This document shows, piece by piece, positions 50,490-58,350 of a stretch of DNA of 64,000 nucleotides. The notes beneath the pieces are model-generated. The model ran no database searches. It was not told where the DNA came from and saw nothing but the letters and a program-made list of their open reading frames with translations. Position 1 is the first letter of the stretch, and each line of letters begins with the position of its first letter. The DNA comes from Mucilaginibacter sp. OK268. Its GTDB lineage: Bacteria > Bacteroidota > Bacteroidia > Sphingobacteriales > Sphingobacteriaceae. The DNA lies in the NCBI RefSeq assembly GCF_900103125.1, contig NZ_FNJV01000001.1, forward strand, positions 682,001 through 746,000. The letters are read 5' to 3'. The translations under genes and the position numbers were made by a program.

Positions 50490-51015
50490 AGGTTAATGCT
50501 TTTTGTTTAACGGATTCCCTTACTTTTTCAATGCACTTATATTTTTGCACAGTTGCCGAGCGCACCCCGGAAAAGCCGAACAGCTGCGCCACTTTGGTCA
50601 TCGGTAACTGATCGTAATAAAAGGAGCGAAGCAGCTCCATACAACGTTTGCCCGCAGTTTCTAAAAAATGCAATAATTTATCTTCGGCGAGTGGGACGGT
50701 GGTTTCAAGAGCCAGACCTGCGACTGCGCTGTCGTCCAACTGGGTAGTTTGCTGGCCTTCCTTGTACCGTTTGATCCACAGATAGCGGGCGGTACCATAA
50801 ATGTAGGCCCCTTCGCTGCTCTTGATATCAGCATCGGTCGATCTGCTTTTTTCGTAATAGCTGAGCAGGGCATCCTGGAAAACATCTTTGGCTTCGTCAA
50901 ATGATCCGCCGCATTTGCTCACATACCGGGCCACCGCCGGGAAAACTTTCTGGTATAATGTGATGAAAAGCTGCTGCCGTTCTGCAACCTGCTCTTCTAA
51001 ATTAACTGCATCCAT
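50470..51015 (-). CDS. Sigma-70 family (ECF) RNA polymerase sigma factor
   Basis: A 181-residue ECF sigma factor. Region 2 is SFDEAKDVFQDALLSYYEK near residue 39 (core-binding and -10 recognition). Region 4 is LLRSFYYDQLPMTKVAQLFG followed by SATVQKYKCIEKVRESVK, the HTH that reads the -35. A linker of ~60 residues joins them. The next gene overlaps by 20 bases. Target genes cannot be read. Confidence 0.9.
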   Translation of the reverse strand: MDAVNLEEQVAERQQLFITLYQKVFPAVARYVSKCGGSFDEAKDVFQDALLSYYEKSRSTDADIKSSEGAYIYGTARYLWIKRYKEGQQTTQLDDSAVAGLALETTVPLAEDKLLHFLETAGKRCMELLRSFYYDQLPMTKVAQLFGFSGVRSATVQKYKCIEKVRESVKQKALTYEDFLE

Positions 51016-51106
51016 TGTTTACTGTTTATTACGATGTGTAAATTATAACAGATATATCACCTTATTGGATAAAAGATTTTTGGAGTAAGGATTTTTGGGA
51101 CTACCT

Positions 51107-51198
51107 GTCATCCTGAACTTGTTTCAGGATCCCTCAGGACAAGTAGGAATCATGCTGAACACCAAGCAGGTGGGATGCCGAAACAAGTTCGGCATGAC
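51107..51198. repeat. Variant palindromic repeat (family 3-like)
   Basis: TGTCATCCTGAACTTGTTTC and inverted GAAACAAGTTCGGCATGACC enclose GGATCCCTCAGGACAAG and AATCATGCTGAACACC. The sequence resembles, but is not identical to, the CATGCTGAACGAAGTGAAGC repeats near 57-58 kb. Confidence 0.65.
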
Positions 51199-51211
51199 CT
51201 ATCTGCACATA

Positions 51212-51619
51212 CTAAAACTTACTCGCCCTCAGCGCCGTAACCTTTGAACCTTCTGGTCCGGTGCTTTCAAAAACGATCTTATCATCCGTCAATTCCGATA
51301 CGTAGAAAACAAAATCGCGGGTTTTGCCGTCGGGCAGTACTTCTTTTACATTCATATTGCTGCCGTTAAGCGTGAATGTGCCGTGCGACAGGAATTTACC
51401 GCCCCAAACAATCAGGTATTTCATCTCCGGAGTAAATTGTATGTAAGGGACAACCTCATCCAGCTCGGCCTTTTTCATGGTATCCGGCGGACTGGCATTG
51501 GAGTGCTCTATTTTAACATATTTCCATTTGCCGATAAGCGCCTTGGTGGTAACTGCGGGTTTGCATGATGCCATAAAACCTAACACCAGTGCAAATAATA
51601 TAAAGCCGTAAAATTTCAT
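51212..51619 (-). CDS. Lipocalin-like lipoprotein of unknown function
   Basis: A ~135-residue exported lipoprotein: MKFYGFILFALVLGFMASC with lipobox Cys at about residue 19. The mature part starts KALIGKWKYVKIEHS, a beta-strand arrangement seen in lipocalin-like domains (GKWKYVKIE opening). DFVFYVSELTDDKIVFESTG and SKVTALRASKF near the C-terminus complete it. No catalytic motif. Start chosen at 51619 for the signal peptide. Confidence 0.68.
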   Translation of the reverse strand: MKFYGFILFALVLGFMASCKPAVTTKALIGKWKYVKIEHSNASPPDTMKKAELDEVVPYIQFTPEMKYLIVWGGKFLSHGTFTLNGSNMNVKEVLPDGKTRDFVFYVSELTDDKIVFESTGPEGSKVTALRASKF

Positions 51620-51668
51620 GATCACATTAGTTTTATCTAAGCTATGCAATTACGGTTAAAGTATAAAA

Positions 51669-51821
51669 TCAAGGTTTATGTTTCTGATGCTTGTTTGTCC
51701 GTTCCTCAGCTTTTTTTACTTCGTCCTTTTCGCTAAGTGGCAAGTCCGTTTGTAATTCCTTTGTTGTGTTAGTCCTAGTAGTTTTTTTGCCGGTACTTTT
51801 TTTTGATGCTGAAGTATTCAT
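51669..51821 (-). CDS. Short highly charged ORF, hypothetical
   Basis: A 50-residue frame read directly: MNTSASKKSTGKKTTRTNTT then KELQTDLPLSEKDEVKKAEE and RTNKHQKHKP. It is almost free of hydrophobic residues, so disordered. Such small Lys/Thr/Glu-rich proteins are common in Bacteroidota genomes, but no family is recognised and the frame could be chance. Confidence 0.4.
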   Translation of the reverse strand: MNTSASKKSTGKKTTRTNTTKELQTDLPLSEKDEVKKAEERTNKHQKHKP

Positions 51822-52155
51822 GATCGTGGAGATTAAATGAGATACTATTGTTTTAACTCCCGGCTAACCGAATTGTTTACAATTATTTATTATGAATTGT
51901 TACCGGAAAATAACAACTTAGGTAAAAATCCTATAACCCTTAATCCAGTAAATCATGTCTCAACGCAATCAACGAAATCAAAAAAATCAACGGTCAAAAA
52001 TAATTTTAAAAAAAGTTGTAACATCCTGTAATTGCAACTGTCTTAATGACACTATATAGCCAAGGTACTCCAATCCAGTTTAAGCTATAAGTAATTGTGA
52101 GGGCCCGCACCTTAAGGGTTCCGTTAAAAAATCAAAAAATTAAATCTTAAAAAAA
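51822..52155. other. A/T-rich intergenic stretch upstream of the SPFH gene
   Basis: About 330 bases. A recurrent word (CAACGCAATCAACGAAATCA) near 51961 is seen. No good frame, no terminator and no clear promoter for the SPFH gene are found. Confidence 0.4.
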
Positions 52156-54036
52156 ATGAACAACAATCTAATTGTTATGCTTTGGTGGGCTGTGCCTGTC
52201 ATCCTGATTTTTGTGATGTACAAATTTGTTTTGCGCGTGTTTTTCGGTATGGTGATCGTGCCGGATAGCCGTATTGGCCTGGTGGTCAAAAAGTTCACCT
52301 TGTCCGGCAAATCGCGTTTGCCCGATGGTCGGATCATTGCTATTCATGGCGAAGCCGGTATGCAGGCCAAAGCGCTTGCGCCGGGTTTGTACTGGGGCTT
52401 ATGGCCATGGCAGTACGGTATTACCATGGAGGCGTTTACCGTTATTGAGCAAAACAAGCTTGGGCTGGTAAAGGCAAAAGACGGTGCATCGTTGGATACC
52501 GGCCGTGTGCTGGGTAAACCGGTTGACTGCGACAAATTTCAGGATGCTATTGCCTTTTTGGACAATAATGGTCAGAAAGGTCCGCAAGCTGCTTTCCTTA
52601 CGCCGGGTAGTTACCGTATCAATACTTTTTTGTTTGAGATTGAGATGGTGCCTATTACCCAGATCCATGAAAACAAAGTAGGTATCGTAACCACGTTGGA
52701 TGGTGAACCGCTGGACAAAGGCGAGATCGCCGGTGAGTCGGTATCGGGGCATAAAAACTACCAGGACCCTATCGCGTTCATTAACGCCGGTGGTCGTAAA
52801 GGTTTGCAGGAGGATGTGATACTGGCCGGTACCTATTACCTGAACCCCTGGTTTGTGATTGTGGAGCAGGTGGATATGACCTATATACCTATCGGTTATG
52901 TAGGTGTGGTGAACTCCTTTGTGGGCCCCGAAGGTAAGGATACCAGTGGTGATGCCTTTAAACACGGTAATATTGTTCACGTAGGGCAGAAAGGTGTTTG
53001 GGAAGATCCGCTTGATCCGGGTAAACACCCTATCAACATCTATACCCATGCGGTTGAAATTGTGCCAACGACCAACATTGTGCTGAATTGGGCCGATAGC
53101 CGCACAGAAGCGCATGAACTGGATAAAAACCTGTGTACTATTACGGTAAGATCATCAGATGGTTTTACATTCAACCTGGATGTGTCACAGATCATCCACG
53201 TGCCACGTAACGAAGCACCAAAGGTAATAGCCCGTTTTGGTAAGATGAAAAACCTGGTATCGCAGGTATTGGAACCTACCATCGCCAACTATTTCCGTAA
53301 CTCGGCACAAAAGAGTGATGTGATCGGCTTTTTGGCTAACCGTATCCAAAGGCAAAGTGATGCCCGCGACCATATCGGTGCTGTATTAACCACCTATAAC
53401 GTGATCGGTGTGGATACCCTGATAGGTGACATCGTGCCACCAGCCGCCCTGATGAAAACCCTCACCGACCGTAAACTGGCCGAAGAGGAAAAGGTTACTT
53501 ACGAGATACAACGCCACGCGCAAATTGAACGTAAGGAATTTGAAAGCGCCCGTGCCGGTGCCGATATGCAGCCAGAGGTGGTAAAATCAACCCGCCAGGT
53601 TGAGATCAACACCCAGATGGCCGCTTCAAAAGTTGCCGCGTCACATGGTGAGGCCGAGGCCAAAACCATTAACGCTAAAGCTGATGCCGAAGTAAGGATC
53701 ACCATAGCCAAAGCCGATGCCGAAGCTAAAACAGTGAACGCCAAAGCCGACGCTAACGCCACTGAGGTGAATGGTATTGCTGAAAGTACCAAGATCAAAG
53801 CCATAGGTTTGGCCGAAGCCGAGGTTACCAAACAAAAAACCGAAGCCATGGGTACCGAACAATACGCCATTGTGCGTGTAGCCGAAGCTTTGGCCAGCAA
53901 CGGTATTAAACTGGTACCTGAAATATTGGTGAGCGGTAAAGACGGCGGCGGTAACGGTATGATAGATGCCCTGATAGGCACCGAAATGCTCAAAAAATTA
54001 CAGAAAGCAAATGAGGAGGGAAAAAGTGTAGAGTAG
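52156..54036 (+). CDS. SPFH-domain (band 7/flotillin-like) membrane protein with tandem N-terminal modules
   Basis: A 626-residue SPFH/flotillin-type protein. One N-terminal membrane helix (LWWAVPVILIFVMYKFVLRV) is followed by four tandem ~65-residue units, opening VPDSRIGLVVK, NKLGLVKAKDG, NKVGIVTTLDGE and GYVGVVNSF; each contains 'F..GG.KG.Q...L.PG.Y.IN'-type core features and a PG.Y.L.N.. turn. After residue ~300 the SPFH core continues (IVPTTNIVLNWADSRTEAHE, FTFNLDVSQIIHVPRNEAPK). A long Ala/Glu coiled coil (AEAKTINAKADAEVRITIAK and similar) runs to the C-terminus. The repeat-plus-shoulder layout recalls major vault protein. No NfeD partner nearby. Confidence 0.8.
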   Translation: MNNNLIVMLWWAVPVILIFVMYKFVLRVFFGMVIVPDSRIGLVVKKFTLSGKSRLPDGRIIAIHGEAGMQAKALAPGLYWGLWPWQYGITMEAFTVIEQNKLGLVKAKDGASLDTGRVLGKPVDCDKFQDAIAFLDNNGQKGPQAAFLTPGSYRINTFLFEIEMVPITQIHENKVGIVTTLDGEPLDKGEIAGESVSGHKNYQDPIAFINAGGRKGLQEDVILAGTYYLNPWFVIVEQVDMTYIPIGYVGVVNSFVGPEGKDTSGDAFKHGNIVHVGQKGVWEDPLDPGKHPINIYTHAVEIVPTTNIVLNWADSRTEAHELDKNLCTITVRSSDGFTFNLDVSQIIHVPRNEAPKVIARFGKMKNLVSQVLEPTIANYFRNSAQKSDVIGFLANRIQRQSDARDHIGAVLTTYNVIGVDTLIGDIVPPAALMKTLTDRKLAEEEKVTYEIQRHAQIERKEFESARAGADMQPEVVKSTRQVEINTQMAASKVAASHGEAEAKTINAKADAEVRITIAKADAEAKTVNAKADANATEVNGIAESTKIKAIGLAEAEVTKQKTEAMGTEQYAIVRVAEALASNGIKLVPEILVSGKDGGGNGMIDALIGTEMLKKLQKANEEGKSVE

Positions 54037-54043
54037 TAGAGTA

Positions 54044-54092
54044 GTGGTGAGTGGTGAGTGGTGAGTGGTGAGTGGTGAGTGGTGAGTGGTGA
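54044..54092. repeat. Seven tandem copies of GTGGTGA
   Basis: Seven perfect heptamers, directly after the SPFH stop. The inverted word TCACCACTCACC is present near 54164-54176, so the region could fold back. The same word (GTGAGTGGTGA) occurs inside folC. Confidence 0.85.
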
Positions 54093-54252
54093 GTAAAAAT
54101 GGCCGATAATTTAGTGAAAATCAAGCTAATCCCTTAATCCTAAAAATCAAGGTTCAGACAAAACTCACCACTCACCATTCTCAATATGTTAAATTAAGTT
54201 AAAAAGTTTATCTGTAAATTTGTGTTTTGATTTTTTGGCTTAATTTTATTCC

Positions 54253-54987
54253 ATGCCTCGTCAGCTTCTGCTTATTTTGATCGCCTGTTTTATTTCGGCA
54301 CTGGCCTATGGGCAGGGTGTGCAGAAAGGTACTGTTTATGAAATCAAGTCGCATACCGTAGTCTCTGGTCTGCGGGTTGAAAATTCAACTAATGGTAGAG
54401 TTACTGCAACCGATAAAGCCGGTAAATTCAGCATCCCGGCAAAACCTGGCGACCTGCTCCTGTTTAAAAGTGCTTTCTATCTTCCAGATACCGTTCTGGT
54501 AACCGATCTGCGCGGAAGAGACGTGTTTGTAACCGCCAAGCAAAACGAACTGAAAGAAGTTAAGGTAACCAATGTGGAGATCAAAAAGCCCGCAAGTGGT
54601 TATGTCGATCCTGAATTTCATGGGCAAACCATGATCTATCAGCGTAATGCCCCCAGTCCCGGTAATCCCAAAGGAGATCCCAAGGGTGGCGTAATACTCC
54701 GCTTGCATTACTGGAACAAAGACGAAAAGGATAAAAAGAAACAGGCTGAATTTTTAGAGAACGAAAAGACCCGTGATGAGATAGCCAGAGTATTTACAGC
54801 AGATAATATAGCCAAATATGTACCACTCACAGGTCCTGAGTTGGATAACTTTATCTTGCTTTACATCCCATCTGTTAAGGTTTATACAGCCAGTGAATTT
54901 AACCTCACTAATTATTTAAGCGCCAGCTATAAAAGCTACCTCGCACTCCCACCAGATAAACGCAATGCAGGGCAATTGATCAAATAA
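54253..54987 (+). CDS. Secreted protein with carboxypeptidase-regulatory-like domain
   Basis: A 244-residue exported protein: signal peptide MPRQLLLILIACFISALAYG. Residues ~25-110 fit a carboxypeptidase-regulatory-like (SusC-plug-like) beta-sandwich: KGTVYEIKSHTVVSGLRVEN, then VTATDKAGKFSIPAKPGDLL. The remaining ~130 residues (KGDPKGGVILRLHYWNKDEK onwards) do not match a family I recognise. A -7-like TAAATTTG occurs at 54215-54222. Not part of an obvious Sus-like operon. Confidence 0.72.
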   Translation: MPRQLLLILIACFISALAYGQGVQKGTVYEIKSHTVVSGLRVENSTNGRVTATDKAGKFSIPAKPGDLLLFKSAFYLPDTVLVTDLRGRDVFVTAKQNELKEVKVTNVEIKKPASGYVDPEFHGQTMIYQRNAPSPGNPKGDPKGGVILRLHYWNKDEKDKKKQAEFLENEKTRDEIARVFTADNIAKYVPLTGPELDNFILLYIPSVKVYTASEFNLTNYLSASYKSYLALPPDKRNAGQLIK

Positions 54988-55067
54988 TTGCAAAGCGGTG
55001 TAACTAATTTGAAAAAAAAGCATCCTTTAGAGGTATCAAATTATAAAACATCCCTTAACCTACACCA

Positions 55068-56234
55068 ATGCAAGTTCAAACCGTTGTATCACCCGTTACC
55101 GCTGGCAGTAATACACAAACCGAAAAAATTGTATATATCGATAATCTAAAAGTACTGCTCACCGTTCTGGTGGTGTTGCATCATACTTTTATTACCTATG
55201 GCGCTCCCGGAGGCTGGTATTATGCCGAAAAAACCACACACACCGCCGCGTTGATACCCATGACTTTGTTTGTGGCGACCAATCAGTCATTTTTTATGGG
55301 CTTTTTCTTTTTTATCTCGGCTTATTTCACCGAATCGTCCTACCATAAAAAAGGCGCGGCACGTTTTATTGCCGATAGGTTAAAGCGATTGGGTATCCCC
55401 CTTATATTTTACTCTTTTATCCTGTCGCCGGTATTAAGCTTCCTGGTTTACCGTTTTGCGCTGGGTCATGATATCACCTATATTCAATTCCTGGGCGGTT
55501 TTCATCCCTGGATAGATTTTGGGGTATTATGGTTTGTGGCGGCCTTGCTGCTGTTCAGTTTACTGTATGTGTGTATCATGATGCTGTTTAAAAGCAAACC
55601 CTCATCATCAGGCAAAATGCCATCGGTCCTCACCGTGGTTTTATTCGCGCTTACGCTGGCTTTGGGCAGCTACCTCGTCAGGTCGGTATTTCCGGTTGGC
55701 TGGGTACTCAAACCGGTAGGTTTTCAGCTGGGGCACTTTGTACAGTATATAGCCTTATTTGCTTTGGGTATAGTAGCCTCGCGTGGGAAATGGCTTAATA
55801 TAGTCAGTTATAAAATGGGCAAAGGCTTTGCCTGGATGGTTGGCGTCATGATCGTAGTGGTGTTCCCGATAATTTACTACGTGAAAGTAACAACCAACAG
55901 TCCCATAGAAACCTTTAATGGCGATGGGCACTGGCAATCATTAATGTATGCCTGCTGGGAGCAGTTTATCGGCATCTTTATTATCGTGGCTTTGCTGGGC
56001 ATTGCCAGGCAAAAATGGAACTTGCAGTCAGCGTTCATGAAAAGTATGTCGAGAGCTACATTTGCGGTATATATCTTTCATCCGCTGGTACTAATATCCC
56101 TGGCCATGCTGTTCAGACCACTGAATGCCGATCCAGCTATCAAATTGCTGTTTGTAGCGCCGCTGGCCGTGATCGGGTCGTTTGCCTTAGGTAATTTACT
56201 GGTGAAGATACCAGGGGTGAAAGCTATTATTTAG
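55068..56234 (+). CDS. Acyltransferase-3 family membrane acyltransferase
   Basis: A 388-residue acyltransferase family 3 protein with about 10 membrane segments. The N-terminal motif YIDNLKVLLTVLVVLHHTF places the catalytic His in VVLHHTF near residue 38-39. MGFFFFISAYFTESSYHKKG and later FAVYIFHPLVLISLAMLF are family segments. It O-acylates sugars or peptidoglycan/lipid components. No neighbouring glycan genes, so the target is unknown. Confidence 0.88.
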   Translation: MQVQTVVSPVTAGSNTQTEKIVYIDNLKVLLTVLVVLHHTFITYGAPGGWYYAEKTTHTAALIPMTLFVATNQSFFMGFFFFISAYFTESSYHKKGAARFIADRLKRLGIPLIFYSFILSPVLSFLVYRFALGHDITYIQFLGGFHPWIDFGVLWFVAALLLFSLLYVCIMMLFKSKPSSSGKMPSVLTVVLFALTLALGSYLVRSVFPVGWVLKPVGFQLGHFVQYIALFALGIVASRGKWLNIVSYKMGKGFAWMVGVMIVVVFPIIYYVKVTTNSPIETFNGDGHWQSLMYACWEQFIGIFIIVALLGIARQKWNLQSAFMKSMSRATFAVYIFHPLVLISLAMLFRPLNADPAIKLLFVAPLAVIGSFALGNLLVKIPGVKAII

Positions 56235-56257
56235 ACCTCACTTTCTCTCTTAAAAAC

Positions 56258-56350
56258 ATGTCATTGCGAGCGGAGCGTGGCAATCTCCTCGCGTTCCTAT
56301 CGGTAAGAATAGCTACGAGATTGCTTCGTCGTACCTCCTCGCAATGACAT
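56258..56350. repeat. Palindromic intergenic repeat, family 1
   Basis: ATGTCATTGCGAGCGGAGCG to CCTCGCAATGACAT with internal GGCAATCTCC and GAGATTGCTTCGTCGTACC. Close to the copy at 12443-12535. It lies between converging genes (acyltransferase and NmrA-like). Confidence 0.82.
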
Positions 56351-56374
56351 AGTTGAATAGAGATGGTGAGTCAA

Positions 56375-57262
56375 TTATGCCTGCTGAAACCTATCCGCAA
56401 ACTCCTCTGCAAAGGCTTCCAGATTAATGCTGCCCTTTACCTTGGGTTGATTTTGATCATAGTCGCCCCATAATATGCCAGAGCGTATGGCTGTACCCAT
56501 TTCCACAAAGTTGCGGGCAATTTCTGGTGGCAAGCCGTTTTGCAGCATACCGTTCAAAGCCTGTTCATCGGTAAATTCAACCCAGGGCAATTCGGGTTTG
56601 CCAATGGCGGTACCCAAAACGGTAGCTATCGGGCCCAGGGTACGGTCGTCGCTTACCAGGTAACGCACGCTTTTTCCGGTAAACTCCTGCTGTAGTTCTT
56701 CCGCGGCAACGGCAGCGATATCCTCCGGGTGAACCATAATCAGCCTGGCCGTAGCCGGATAATTGGAACCCAGGATACCCATATGCCTGATCATATCGAT
56801 ATTACTCAAAAAGTTTACGTAAAAAAATGGTGCACGCAAGTGTTTTACAGCTACGTTACTCAGTTTGTTTAGCTCCAGCTCAACATCATGATTTCCTGCT
56901 ATTGGACCTGTGCCCTCGTTAAGATGCGCGCCGATACTGCTTAAATTCACTACGCGCGATACGCCTGCCTGCTCTATAGCCTTTGCGTAATTTTTGCCGA
57001 TACTGCCCACATATTCCCTATAATTGCTTGCCCCAAAATTGGGTGGAACCATAGTATATACCACATCCGCGCCTGTAAAAGCTTCGGTCAAAAAGTCGAC
57101 GTCGGTAACCAGACCGATGGCGGCTGTTGCCCCTAAGGCCTCAATAGCTGCTACTTTTTCGGCATTACTGCTGATGATGGTTAATTGGTGGCCTGCTTTT
57201 ATTAATTGTTTTGCCAGTGGTTTGCTGATATTGCCCAATGAGCCTGTGATGGTGATTTTCAT
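56375..57262 (-). CDS. NmrA-family NAD(P)-binding protein
   Basis: A 295-residue NAD(P)H-binding NmrA-like (atypical SDR) protein. Starting at 57262 gives MKITITGSLGNISKPLAKQL, the glycine-rich Rossmann motif (TGSLGNI). VYTMVPPNFGASNYREYVGS and RVVNLSSIGAHLNEGTGPIA near residues 80 and 110 are standard. PEDIAAVAAEELQQEFTGKS near residue 200 is the family signature. Probably a quinone or flavin sensor/reductase (QorB/YtfG-like). It is divergent from an HxlR regulator that likely controls it. Confidence 0.85.
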   Translation of the reverse strand: MKITITGSLGNISKPLAKQLIKAGHQLTIISSNAEKVAAIEALGATAAIGLVTDVDFLTEAFTGADVVYTMVPPNFGASNYREYVGSIGKNYAKAIEQAGVSRVVNLSSIGAHLNEGTGPIAGNHDVELELNKLSNVAVKHLRAPFFYVNFLSNIDMIRHMGILGSNYPATARLIMVHPEDIAAVAAEELQQEFTGKSVRYLVSDDRTLGPIATVLGTAIGKPELPWVEFTDEQALNGMLQNGLPPEIARNFVEMGTAIRSGILWGDYDQNQPKVKGSINLEAFAEEFADRFQQA

Positions 57263-57289
57263 AAATTTATATTTTGTTTTTATTACCAG

Positions 57290-57328
57290 CAAAGCTATCT
57301 TAGTACTTACTTTTATACAAGTACTTAC
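57290..57328 (-). promoter_or_regulatory. nmrA-type promoter overlapped by repeated GTACTTAC (HxlR operator candidate)
   Basis: On the minus strand: TTG (57320-57318), 20 bases, then TAGCTTTG (57297-57290), an exact TAnnTTTG. On the plus strand GTACTTAC occurs at 57303-57310 (inside the spacer) and 57321-57328 (just upstream of the TTG), 18 bases apart. HxlR/DUF24 regulators bind GTAC- or AGTA-like repeats, so the divergent HxlR-type protein probably represses this promoter (inference). Confidence 0.6.
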
Positions 57329-57344
57329 CCTAAAGTATGTATCC

Positions 57345-57767
57345 ATGACAGCAATCAAAGAAAGTTCAACCATACAGGAAAATAAGCAGACAGCATTTAA
57401 AGAATGCCCGGTGACTTACGTAATGGAAAAGATAGGCGGATACTGGAAACCGATCATTTTGTTCCACCTGTTATCGGGCAGCAAACGGTACAGCGAGCTC
57501 AAGAAGGCCATCCCGGCCATTACCGAAAAAGTGCTGATCCAGCACCTGAAACAACTGGAAGCCGATGGACTGGTATCGAGAGAAGCCAAGCCCATAGTGC
57601 CACCGTATGTAACTTACAGCCTTACCGTCGCCGGCTCGCGATTAAAGCCCATTTTATACACCATGGCGGTATGGGCCATAGAACAAAGCGGCACAGATCC
57701 CAATATATATTATAAAAACCTGGATGAATTCCCGGGAAAGATCCTGCACCCGGATACGGTGGCATAA
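57345..57767 (+). CDS. HxlR-family transcriptional regulator
   Basis: A 140-residue HxlR/DUF24 winged-helix protein. Starting at 57345, residues ~16-40 contain AFKECPVTYVMEKIGGYWKP, the family hallmark with the redox-sensitive Cys (ECPV). FHLLSGSKRYSELKKAIPAI and TEKVLIQHLKQLEADGLVSR form the HTH and wing, and AGSRLKPILYTMAVWAIEQS the C-terminal helix. It is divergent from the NmrA-like gene. The longer upstream frame crosses the nmrA coding region and is rejected. Confidence 0.9.
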   Translation: MTAIKESSTIQENKQTAFKECPVTYVMEKIGGYWKPIILFHLLSGSKRYSELKKAIPAITEKVLIQHLKQLEADGLVSREAKPIVPPYVTYSLTVAGSRLKPILYTMAVWAIEQSGTDPNIYYKNLDEFPGKILHPDTVA

Positions 57768-57776
57768 AATAATTTT

Positions 57777-57956
57777 GCCATGCTGAACGGTTGAAGCACC
57801 TGTTATGCGATAGGCGTATTGAAGAAGATCCTTCGTTCCTCAGGATGACAAACTTTTAATGTTTGGTCAACCCTACTTGTCATGCTGAACGGAGTGAAGC
57901 ATCTTCTTCGCCCAGTGCATAGATACATCCTTCGTACCTCAGGATGACAAACTTTT
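57777..57956. repeat. Two family-3 repeats (CATGCTGAACGAAGTGAAGC type)
   Basis: The first copy runs about 57777-57858 (CCATGCTGAACGGTTGAAGC to CAGGATGACAAACTTTT). The second, 57879-57956, begins TGTCATGCTGAACGGAGTGA and ends the same. Both end in CTTCGTNCCTCAGGATGACAA. They lie immediately upstream of the GIY-YIG gene. Confidence 0.8.
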
Positions 57957-57992
57957 TATATCAACATACCTGTATTCTTTATAGATTTGATC

Positions 57993-58328
57993 ATGCGCCA
58001 GTATAATTTTTTTACTTACATCCTTACCAATTACAGTAAAAAGGTATTGTACACCGGTGTTACTAATGACTTGAATCAACGTTTGTATGAACATTATTTT
58101 GGTATTGATCAAAAAGAAAGTTTTACATCAAAATATAAATGCTATTATTTAGTCTGGTTCGAAAGGCATCAGTATATCGATCACGCGATTGAGCGTGAAA
58201 AAGAGATAAAAGGCTGGACAAGGGATAAAAAAGCGAAGCTAATTGAGGAGGAAAACCCAAATTGGAATTTTTTGAATAAGGAGATTATGGTATGGCCGCC
58301 TTTATTTATGGGCTCTTCAGAAGAATAA
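57993..58328 (+). CDS. Single-domain GIY-YIG nuclease-family protein
   Basis: A 111-residue GIY-YIG endonuclease domain (UPF0213-like). The GIY part is FFTYILTN, the YIG part VLYTGVTNDLNQRLYEHYFG near residue 25 with the conserved Arg, and the later EREKEIKGWTRDKKAKLIEE near residue 70 holds the metal-binding Glu, followed by the Asn of NPNW. It is DNA or RNA cleaving by family, with unknown biological role. Repeats of one family flank it on both sides (57777-57956, 58351-58496), which suggests a link to repeat spread or processing. Confidence 0.82.
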   Translation: MRQYNFFTYILTNYSKKVLYTGVTNDLNQRLYEHYFGIDQKESFTSKYKCYYLVWFERHQYIDHAIEREKEIKGWTRDKKAKLIEEENPNWNFLNKEIMVWPPLFMGSSEE

Positions 58329-58350
58329 AAAGCACTTATTGTACAGAAGG

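Noticed and set aside
51955..52059. Short ORF MSQRNQRNQK... upstream of the SPFH gene
   Set aside because: Low-complexity Asn/Gln stretch made by a repeated DNA word; no support.
57024..57344. N-terminal extension of the HxlR-type protein
   Set aside because: It runs antisense through the NmrA coding region; the family N-terminus begins at 57345.
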